Assembly: GCA_963920705.1 (NCBI GenBank)
Contig: OY987225.1
Coordinates: 15,567,492-15,631,491, forward strand
Source of the DNA: Odiellus spinosus
Taxonomy: Eukaryota; Arthropoda; Arachnida; Opiliones; Phalangiidae
Length of the DNA stretch: 64,000 nt
Direction: 5' to 3'
Below, in pieces: positions 48,501 to 60,500 of this stretch; positions within the stretch are counted from its first letter, which is position 1; each line of letters begins with the position of its first letter. A model generated the notes under the pieces. The model saw only the letters and a list, made by a program, of their open reading frames with translations. It ran no database searches and was not told where the DNA came from. Both the position numbers and the translations under genes were made by a program.

Positions 48501-51500
48501 GTGCACTGGCCCGTGAACTTCGGTTCCCGCTTTTTGGCTCTTTTCCCGTTCCGGGCGTGGTTTCGCGTGCGGCACTTTTGCGGACACATGATGAAGTCGC
48601 ACGTATTGGTGGGAGTGTTATGTACTTCGTTTACGGTGCACCCCCTTAACAATAAACCTGATGCTAAAAGGGTCAACCGGCAATTCTGTGGTTTCATCCT
48701 AAGTATTTCGAAATTTGTAATAAATGGCGGCAAAGCCGAGAATATTTGTAAAGAAAATCGCAACGGCCTCGTTCGTTGGCGAGAGAGTGTGAGAGGGGGA
48801 GAGCTTGGCTCCTTAGTTCAAGGCACTTTAATACACTAGAGGAGTGGGAAAGTTTCTGTTCTAGCTTGGAATAAAAATCTCTCTGGAGCCCATTATTTTA
48901 TAATGGTACAAGGTCATCAAACAATTTTTAGCCGGGCGTGTAATTAAGACCACTAGAAAGTAAACTAAAGATAGTTAACAATGTATCGGCACTGCACTGT
49001 AACCTCGCTCTCTAATTTGAAGACCTCCGAAAACATTCTCAAAATTTTAACTTTTTCATGCTTTGATACATTTTTATCCCCGCTAGAGAGGGCTATTTCA
49101 AATTTCATATTTCTTACAATGTAAATTTTTTATGTGTTTCCTTTCTCCTCACAATTTCACATTTTTCAAAAACACGGATTTATATCCATTTGCCTTTCTT
49201 GTACCCATGTTGTATCATACCCTTGTAGTACTTTAAATTCTTATACTATATATAATACGTTACCGATCGTGTAGAGTTTATGCTGAGGACTACAACGCAA
49301 AATAGTTTAGGAGAAGAGTTACCATTCAAGGTCGGTGTTAATATTAATCTTCAAAGTCCAGACGAAGTTCCAAACAGACACCGCCGATCGTTTTTCATTT
49401 TACCAGGAACATTAAACAAAGCTGTATTTAGAAAAGTAAGTAATTTTACAGTTGACAAATTTTAATATATATGGCGAGAAAGTCCTAATCGGGTAAACTT
49501 TCTTTAAAAATTCATAGTTTTAGTTTGACTGACCCGAATTTAGTGTTATAGGGCTCGCTTTGTAGGGCTATTCGGAAAAAATAACTTTGATGCTCTAGGA
49601 AATTATACTGAGAAGATACGACGCTAAATAATCCACCCCCAAATTTGACTAATCAATTAAATGGGAATTTTAGGGAAAGTTAGCTTTTAGGCTCCGGGAA
49701 ATAAGGTTTTAAGGAAAAATCCCTCGTTTAAGAAAAGGCCTTACACGGAAAGGCAGGGCTCTCCTCTACAAAATGCTCGTCTCAAAACCTAAAATTGGCC
49801 TATAGTTCATTGTGAAAGGTACATTTCAAATTACCTATACGGAAGCTATGTATGGAAAACTCCCAAAATTCGCGAAAGGAACCACCTCCACACCTCGAAT
49901 CGAGAAACAAGTGTCACTAATGGATTCTTTGGCCAAAGTTACTGAGTCAAAGGTGGGATTAGCACGCACGAGCCTGTATTTGTGAAGTTATCATTTCGCT
50001 TGAAATGAGGATCCCTTTATGGGTTCTATGTGCCGAAGCAATGCCTAATTATTAAATCGCCGATAACTTTGCATATACTCTTATTCTACCTCTCTAGAGG
50101 TGAATTTGGCCAAGGAATCCATTGGTGACAATCGTTTCTCGATATGAGGTGTGGAAGTGGTTCCTTTTGTAAATTTTGACATTTTCTCGATTTTTTAGTT
50201 TTTAATGTGTTTCCCAAGTTAGAAACCAAGTTAAGACCTTTTCAACACTGTTTTGTTTGTATATTATCATTATGTACAGCCATATTATGAACCGCTGTTC
50301 ATACTCTGCTAAGCCTTAGTCCTGACAACAAAGAGATTACGTTCTTCACACACTGTTACAATGGCGCAACCCCCAGTAGCTGCAGCTTCACAAATCGTCC
50401 CGATCATTCCGTCACCTACTCCAGTTAGTGCTACAGGTAATGTTGGGGAAAACTGGAAGTTCTTGAAATGGCTAAATTTTGAAATAGCAACTGGACTCCG
50501 ACAACAACTGACGAGATTAGAGTCGCTACACTCCTCTCAATGATGGGTAAAGATTGTTATCAAATTTACCAAAACTTACCATTGACAGCTGCTCAAACAG
50601 CTACCACTACTGAAATACTAACAGCGTTGACTAACCATTTTGAACCGCAAACGAATGTAATCTATGAAAGGTATGTGATCTATTCCGCAAATCAAGAAAG
50701 CGACGAAACAATAGACCAGTATGTACAACGTTTACAAACTCTTTCTAAATCTTGTGATTTTGGTACGCTACTTGATACATTCATCCAGGACCGCATTGTG
50801 TTGGGTACAAACAACTCCCATACTTAACCAAAACTTATTCGCGAATCAAAGTTAACTCTGAATTCGGCTATAGATATCTGTCGCACCAATGATCTAACAG
50901 ATCAACAGCTAAAAAGAATTAACAAAGTCGAATCTACAGCTATAGCTGTACACTTCCTAGCAAAGCGAAAGAATACGAACAGTAAGCTCAAGACCTACAC
51001 TCAAGATAAGTCACACTCACACGAAACCGACAATCCTCAATAAACCTTGCTATTATTGCTGTAATTTACATGCACGAGACAGAAAAAGTTGTCCAGCAAA
51101 CGGTGAACAATGCTCGAAGTGTAAAAGTCTAAACACTTTGCTAAAGTATGCAAGAGTGATACTAATGCATCGAAACCTGCGAAACGGAAGACCAAGGTAC
51201 ACCATTTAGAAAATGAAGACAACTCAGACACTTCTGTATATACTGTTGAGAACAACTCAGGAAAACAATGGTTTACTCAATTGATGGTCATTGGCAACAA
51301 CAACCGTTACACCCTACAAATTAAGGAACTAGTGACCAGAGGAGTACTTGAACAAGTTACAGAACCTACTCCCTGGATATCAAGCATGCATGGTAGCCGT
51401 TAAAAAGAAAAAGATCAGAATTTGCTTAGATCCAAAAGATCTTAACCTAGCATTGAAAAGACCAAAATATCCTCTTCCAACCATAGAGGAAATACTACCT

Positions 51501-54500
51501 CATCTTTCCAAGGCCAAGGTCTTCTCAGTCTTAGACGCGAAAGACGGCTTTTGGCAAGTCAAGTTAGATTCAGAAAGCAGCAGCTTGACCCCTTTCTGGA
51601 CACCTTTCGGAAGGTATAAATGGCTAAGAATGGCCATTTGGCTTGTCTACAGCACCGGAAGAATTTCAACGCCATCAACACGAAGTCGTAGAAGGACTTG
51701 CTGGAGTGGAGAGTATCCATGACGACATTCTAGTCATAGGTTGTGGAGATAAAGTTGAAGAAGCAATTAGAGACCATGATAAAAACTTAATCCAACTACT
51801 GCTACGAGCACGCGAAAGAAATCTAAAGCTAAATAAGGCTAAACTCCGACTACGTCTAAGTGAAGTCACTTACATTGGACTTGTACTAACGGCCCAAGGA
51901 GTTAGGCCTGATCCGGAGAAAACTAGAGTAAAAGAAATGACTCCACCTAAAAATCTAATGGCTCTTAGAAGCTTCATAGGCTTCACGACCTATTTGGCGA
52001 AGTTCCTACGTAAACTCTCAGACTCTCTAAACAACTACGACGACTGCCACATAAAGGAGCAGAATGGGCTTGGGGACCAGAACAAAATCAAGCATTTGAG
52101 GCTGTAAAGAAATTGGTTACTTGTTTCCCAATCTTACGATACTACAATGTCAATGAACAAATAACCATACAATGTGACGCTAGCGACGTTGGGTTAAGCG
52201 CCACAATTCTACAAAATCAGCAGCCCGTTGTTTTTGCTTCACGAGCGACGCTATGCTCAAATAGAAAAAGAATGCCTCAGTATCGTTTTTGCCTGTCTGC
52301 GTTTCCATCAATACCTTTGTGGCCATCCCAACATAACAGTTGAGACGGACCACAAACCCCTCGAGATTATTTGGAAGAAACCATTTTTGTCAACACCGAA
52401 ACGTGTGCAGTGTACTCTGCTTAAACTCCAAAATTATAACCTGACAGTAACGTATAAAAAGGGTTCTGACTCCTGAGATGGTGATCGCTGACTGCCTCTC
52501 CCGCATATCCATATCATGATCTTAACCTGGAAGAACATAACTATGATGTTGTTTTCGCTCTTAAACAAGAACGTAGGTTCACAGCCTTTTTGGAACACGT
52601 TGATTCAACGCAGTATGTAAGGGTTTCCGACAGACGGTTGGACAAGATTAAAACCCAAACGGCCGCGGATCCATTATTAACGCTCCTAGCTGAAACCGTA
52701 AACAAAGGCTGGCCAAAACACAACTCGAAAGTTCCAAACGATATCAGAGAATACCACACATTCAGTGACAAACTATCTGTGGATCAAGGGATTATCTATA
52801 AAGGCAGTCGTATCGTTATACCAAGATCGATACAAAAAGATATCATAGAGATATTACACTTGAATCATCTAGGAGTAAATGCCTCCCTACGCAAAGCTCG
52901 TGATACTGTCTACTGAAACGGATATTAAAGAAGCAATCTCCTCCTGTGAAACATGTAATGAGTTTCAACGACCACAACGCAAAGAACCCTTGATAACTAT
53001 ACCACTACCAGAGTTACCATGGCAGAAAATCTCCAAGGATTTGTTCACGATAGATGCAAATTCAAAAAAATATCTCGTGACAGTCGATGCTTACTCCGAT
53101 TTCTTTGAACTAGATCCATTAGCAGATGCACACGCAGAATCTGTGGTAGAGGTATGTAAGAGATACTTTGATAGGTATGGCATACCGAAAACTGTACACT
53201 CGGATAACGGCCCGCCGTTCAACAGCCGAATCTTCCAAGAGTTCATGGATCTCTGGGGTTTTGAAAATAAGACATCCTCACCGTATCACCCACAGGGCAA
53301 CGACAAAGCTGAGTCCGCCCTTAAAATTTCCAAGGTGCTCCTAAAGAAACTCGAAAGTACCAAGAAAGAATTCTATCTAGCCTTGCTAGAATGGCGAAAT
53401 ACGCCAACAGAAACACTCAAGTCTTCACCAGCGCAAAGACTTATGTCACGACGTACTAGATCTCAAATACCAACGTCAATGACTCAACTACAATTGAAAA
53501 TGTCACTGAATACTTACATGATAAACGACAAAAAACGGAGCAGAAGTTTGACCAACACGCATACCCACTAACAGAACTGGAACAAGGTGATTCAGTTTGG
53601 GTTAAACCAAGACCTAATAGAGGAAACGAGAAATGGACCAGAGGGATAATCACTGCTAAAGTAGCAGAACGTTCATATTTGGTCAAGATTGGCAACACAG
53701 TGTATCGTAGAAATCGAATAGTCTTACGTCCAGCTACAAACGAAGATTTCACAGGCACAGACCTCGAACAGCCTGCCAACAAACTCCTTCCTCCACCTCC
53801 TACCCCTATCGTTCCAGGTCCAGTCCAAATACCACAACGAAACAACAGTGGTATTTCAAACACTCTACCTACATCACCAAGTGTACCACAATCTCAGTCA
53901 CACTTAAAGGGAGAATGCAACCTAACAACAATTGATTTTTTATCGATTCTTTATTGTTTAAATAGGCCTAAGCCACTACTGAAAATATTTACAAACAAAT
54001 ATTAAACTAGAAATAAATTTAAAACTTACCCTGAAAATAGGCTTAATGGGATTCATGGAGGTCCTGTTTTCCTCGCGTGTAAGGTCTAGCGACCAATCGC
54101 ACGCGACGTAAGTCTCGTGGAGATCTCGCGTGAACGACGGGCCTTTGCTCATTGGTCGCTAGACCTTACACGAACGCAATTCAGGATCTCCATGTATCCC
54201 GCTAAGCCTATTTTCTGGGTAAGTTTTAAATTTATTTCTAGTTTAATATTTGTATTGTAAACTTTTTATCGATGGATTAGGCCTATTTAAACGATAAAGA
54301 ATCGATAAAAAATCACTTGTAATTAGGTTGCATTCTCCCTTTAACGACATCTACCCCAAATCAACCGGTCACACTACACTGAGACACTACACAAACACGA
54401 GGTGTTCCCCAAGTTACACCGAACACCCGAGACGAACAATCACAACAACGAAGTCGCAGAACAATCAAACCACCTACATACCTCGATGATTATTATCTTT

Positions 54501-57500
54501 ATTAAGGACAGTCAATCCTTAAAGACTATTTTTAAATTCATTTACAAAAGAAAATGTTTTGTTTGTATATTATCATTATGTACAGCCCTCTTATGAATCG
54601 CCCTCATTCTAATAACAGTTATAATATTATCTACCCAACATAAATACTTTTTTATCTCTCCAGAGCGAGAGAAGAGCTACCTCGTCAGCTCAGCTGAAGT
54701 ACTTTTGTCAGTACTCAATTAAATAAAGATTACTAAGTACCTCTGTGTGTATTAACTAAATAATTTCAACTATTTAAAACTACGAAACAAACACCAAGTT
54801 AGGTTCTCCACTGCCAAGTTGGGGCATATGCTAGGGCTAGTTTTGTAACCGCGACTGCCCAAAACGTTTTGGTCGTAGAAGGCTGAAAACACGGTGAGTG
54901 GCTGCGTGAAAAATCAAACTTCATCATATGATATAATCTTATTTGGTTTCTACAGACCTCCCAATATACCTCTTTCCAAAAAGTGTAGCAAGTTAGGGGC
55001 TCCTAACTTAGGTCGAATAAAAACAAACTTTTTCAAATGATTTCAGACTGTTGTATATAGGATGAAGAAGCCGTATAAAACAGATTGTAGAGATTATCAC
55101 GAGATTCATAAACTTACCAATGAAATAAAAGACCTAAGCCAATTTGTAAGTATCGTAAATAATCCTTAACAAGAACTTAATTGACCACATGTCGTGATTA
55201 ATTTATAATATTATTAAATTAATAAACGAGACTGCTACTTCATGGTTGAGAAAAAAGTTTCTCTACAGCTTTCGAAAGAAATATTTTCTTATCAATAGAT
55301 CTGTGAATCGAATAACTTAGGATATCCATTGATAACTAAGCTTTTTTCAGATATTTTAATCTCGGATAAATTGTTTGTTAATATAAAACCACAAATTATA
55401 TAAACAGACGCGTATCAAATGTATACTAATTATCCAGAGAATTTGAAGTTTAATTAATAAACAAATTACGCATTTATTCGAACGGAAAACGCGAAGATAA
55501 ATATACGATGTTTCTCGAAATCTGTGTAGAATGAAATATAATAATTATATTTTAATCTTAATTGAAGGGAACCGACTAAATCACTGCATTCTAGCTTCGA
55601 GATTACAATTTGGGTTAAAATCCGCGAAGAAACTCAAGTTTCAAATTTTCTTATCGGTGAATGAATAACTCATATAACGAACGTATCAATCTCCAGTAAC
55701 AAGTGAGCACGAATAAAAGGTTTGCCTTATATTAACTCATATAAGAAATGGATATTGACCATGGTCTTATTCAATTAACAAAAGTTACAGGAATTCCGAA
55801 CTCTTATCAATTCATTTATAAAATATAACAAACAAAAACATTGTACGAGATAAGCTCGTAACGATATACACGAGCAATTCTTCACGCCTGCGCGATATAG
55901 AATATTCCAAAGCTCTCCAGAAACGTTAGTTTAATGAACAAAGTTTTGAGCCATAAAGTAGCAGTCTCGTTAATTTATTTAATAATATTATACCATAAAA
56001 ATGGAGTCGATAAACTTCCGCACTTTAGTTATTTTTCTTAAAATATAGATGTGTTTCTATGTTTGCGTATGGAAAACATTTAATAACACGTACGGTTGTG
56101 TACCTACTCCCAGACCATTTATTCCTGGATACGTCGCTTGTAACAGGAAAGTCAGAGGTACGTTAAGTTTAAATATAGGTAATTAAATATTACTATATTA
56201 TTTTGACGCAAATATTTCGTTTTCAATATCTGGAGGAGTTTTCTAAATCAAGAAAATGAACGACTAACCAAATAATCTATGGCGATTTTTATCATTGAGT
56301 TCCAATGGAAAATACTTTCTTTTAGAGATCCTTTTAGATTTTCAATTCGCGAATAATTTTTTGAAAATATGGGACGGACATACATATTTATCATTTATTC
56401 AGAGAAAGGCGGCATTTCACACGCCAATCTTTACTACGTGATAGTTTTTAAAATATTGGAAAAAAATTGGTTCGCGAGATTAAATTATCGGTAATTGAAA
56501 AAGGAACTCTAACTTAAATATTCACAACTCAATGTTTTTATCGTCAAAAAGCTCTTAACAAGTTGAAAGCTCCTTGACTACACCAAATATTCCCGGTAGC
56601 GGATAGATGTTACCCAAAAGGTCGGTGAATCAATTCCACTCCTAGGTAATTTCCATCTTTATAATGGCAGGTATATGTAACATCTATTAGTAACCGGAAA
56701 TAACAGGTGTTGTCAAAGAGTTCTTAACTTGTTAAGAATTTCATGACTATAAAAATCACCTCAGTTTAGCCTATGCTATTTGTCAAATTCGAAGTAAAAT
56801 CACTGATATGAACGTAACTTAGGGCTGGAGGGGGGAGGAGGGGGCACATGCCTCCGGGCGGTACCCAAGAAATCTGGTGAGTGGTGATACCCAAATCCGA
56901 GCGATTATTTTACTAAAAATCTGGGTAAACTTGACGTTGGAATTTGAATTTTAAATTTTAAATGTTTTCTGGGCGCGAAGCTATATGATGGGGCGCTATG
57001 AATTAAAGTTGAATGTTGGATTTTCAAATTAGGGGGCACGTATAATTTTTGTCCCTGGGCGCGAAATCGCTTAATCGGGCCCTGTGGACGTTAAAAGCGT
57101 CAATGCCTCTGTTCTCGGAGGAAACTCAGTTGGTTATGACAGCTACTCAAAAAGGTCGTGGTTCGTCTACCCCGAGGAAATGGTTGAAAAGTTGTCTCGT
57201 AGTGGCAGGCATTATTAATCCGACGTTTTGAAAACCTGCAAATCTAAGAGATATCTTATATAATTTACGAATTTTATCAATTTTACGACGTCATTACAAT
57301 GCTACTCGCAACTGAAAGCTTTTAATTAAACCTAGGATGATGACTAAATTAAACTTCTTTATTCATTGAAAGAACCAAGCTTCAGTTTTATGCGGTTGAT
57401 TTCTAGGGAAAGTAACAAATACTTATGGAGACAACCTTTATTTTTTCATTTTACTCTAAACCCTCGTTTTGATGGCAAAATCGGTTACGAATTCGGTTCG

Positions 57501-60500
57501 AAGCGTTTTCCATATTCCAACTTTCATACGATGACAAGATGCCCCGGTTCGTCCATAGCTTAGCTTCAAAAAATGCCCGGAACTTAAAAATTATAATTAC
57601 TAATTAGTTAGTCGTGTTGTAACTCGTTGCTTTATTATTTTTCATAGAAATTATAATTTTAAGGGGAATATAACAGCTAAAAATGTAACAGTTTTAGAAT
57701 TTATTTTCGGAATCACAGTGCCGAAAAACGTATTGGAGAATCTTCAGACAATTTTTAGATAAGTTTTCGGTGTTTAAATTAATTTCTAAAGTTTCGTAAA
57801 GTTTGAATAAAAGTAAATATAAATTCCGGCTAATCATATTATAATAGAAAAAAGAGATTGCTTCGCACCCTTAAAAAAGGCTCTTATTATCTGATTCGGG
57901 TCACACCCGTGAAGGGACACAAATTATTTTTTAGAGAAAGAGGAATGTATATTTTTAAAATTATAGTTAGTGGTTTTAGTCTACACTCCAAAGATTTTAT
58001 TATGATTAAATATTTTACAAACAAAGGATAAAGACGACCTAGGAAACCGCTCTTTTTTATGTTATTTTTAAATTATTCCAGTATCACTAATGAGAATAGC
58101 TAAAGATAGAGTTCCTTTAATGTATACATATTCACCAATAGTTATACACAAAGTTATATTTTAAGATTTTTAAATTTCACGTATTTTTCAAATACATGGC
58201 GCCGTGAAACGCTAAATTACACGAGAAAATTTAATAGAAATTACAAAGTTTTGTCTAATATAATACTAATGTACCTTTTATTAATGTTATTTAAATTCTG
58301 ATTAATTTTTCCCTGGGTCGTATTTATCCGTATTTCTTTTTTTTTTTTTTTTTGGAAAATATACCTATTATTATAATAAAATCTTTGGAGTAGTAGACTA
58401 AAACCACTAACAATAATTTTAAAAATATTAAATCGCTCTTTCTCTAACAATTAATTAGTGTCCCTTCACGGGTTTGACCCGAGTTAATAAAGAGCCCGTT
58501 TTAAGGGTATAAAGCAACCTCTTTTTTGTATAATTTCTGTCCCTTTTTCAGAAAAAAATATACACTAAGCTTTTCCAGATTTCACTAGTTTTAAACCGGC
58601 ACGTGCCGGCCTGGTTTATTTATAGGTCTCTCACAATTTCATCAGAAACGTCTATGGAGATTACCCTTATGAGGTGGTAAACCTTTTCGACTTGATAACT
58701 GAAATCTTCGTCTCCTTCGTCTCCCGACCGCGAGAAGTTTCATTGAGAGTTTGCATTCGAGAGAGAACAATATGTTAGGATCATGGGGGTACTCTTTTTT
58801 TCTATACGTTTCGGATGAATACTAAGACTGAGATAACAAAAGCTTTATAGATAACGTTGAAACACCGTGAAAGACGGCGTTTCACTGGGAGTTTGCATTC
58901 GAAAGAGATAAATTTGCTAGAATCCTGTGCTCTATATTTTTCTATACTTTTCGGATGAATACTGAGACTGAGATAACAAAAGCTTTAGATAAGGTTGAAA
59001 CACCGTGAAAGACGGCGTTTCATTGGGAGTTTGCATTAGAAAGAGAGAAATGTGTTAGATTTACAAGGGTGTTCTATTATACTTTTATTATGTTGAATAC
59101 TAAGACTGAATAACAGTAGCTTTGATAACGTTGGAAAGAAAGACGGAAAAAAGTATAACGTTGGTGTATGAAGTTGAATAAAAAACTTGTGTCTAATTAA
59201 ATATAAATAACGCGAGAGATACAAACGATATATGTTTTGGTTTAAAAGATATAGGACGATGCCTAGAATTCTACGTATTGAGTCTAATGCAAAACAGTGT
59301 TTTTAACGTTTATAGTGCGAACTGATTTTTTTATCAATGATTATAAGCCGCAGGGTACATAAACTTGCGTATTATACATTAGCCCAAATGGTATATAACG
59401 CTGAGATTTTGAAATGTCTTAGAAAATGGACTCTGAGACAGACGTACAATAAATTGATTTAGTTATAAAAGTTGGCGGGAAATTTAAATTATGCTGCAGA
59501 ATTTAAAGGAGTCTATAAAGGATACGGATATAAGAACAAAATTGGACACACGCGCGATAGGACACAATAACGATGGGATATAATCTCGATGGGACGCAAT
59601 CTCGACAGAACATAATGTCGATGCGACACAATCTTGATAGACCATAACCTTCATGTACATAATCTCAAGTGGAATCTTTATCGATAGTTCACAACCTCGA
59701 ATGGACATTTTGTTTCCTTGCCCTTCTTGTAATATTTTAGGTAAGGTTACGTTAGTTAATCACTCGAACTACGTCATCCCTCCAACTAGTTAAACACTCG
59801 CTCTAACCCATCCCTCTTATAATATTATAGGTAAGGTTACGTTAGTAGAGTGCAACAGTCTCAGTCTGATTTAGTTGCAGTCGACGCGAAGTCAGCCCCT
59901 TTAGAGTATTCGAACTTTCGGACTCGTCGTCCAATTCTTACAATGGGATGTAAATACGTTTTACAGTTGGCCTATCGCCAGTAGGCCAAATCCGTTTTTT
60001 AAGGGACGTCGACGTAGTTTTTCGAGAGATAAAAGTCATTTGCGCCTATGGATAGAACATATTTTCTCTCTGCACATCCCTGTTACGCACCGTTAAAAAA
60101 AAAAAAAAAAAAAAAAAAATTCTCTCTCTGCCATTCATGCGTTCAACATCGTGTAAAAAAAATCAACGTCTCTAGCCTGCTGCAGAGGTGGAAGTTCCGT
60201 GGTGATGCCTAGAAGGTCCTAGCCTTCAAGGATTAGGATAGGCCAAGTAGAGGACAAGTAGTGGAAAGATGCCTGGGACCATCATCCAGTACATCTCTTG
60301 GACAGCATAGTAAAGGAAGACTTACGTATCTTTAGGAACAGTGCGGAGGACTTGGCATAGTTTTTTGCAAATATGTTCTTTAATGCGATGTTGTTTTTAC
60401 GATTTCGTTTTCTTTTTTTGCAGGGCTCTCTGAATTTATGAGAATTATACTTGTAATAATAAAGTTTAATGTTTATTCTGGTCTCGATCGTCTCGTTAAT

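Noticed and set aside
48310-48839. Several long overlapping frames on both strands
   Set aside because: They lie in or across the edge of a GC-rich retroposon, where stop codons are rare; no motif in any of them.
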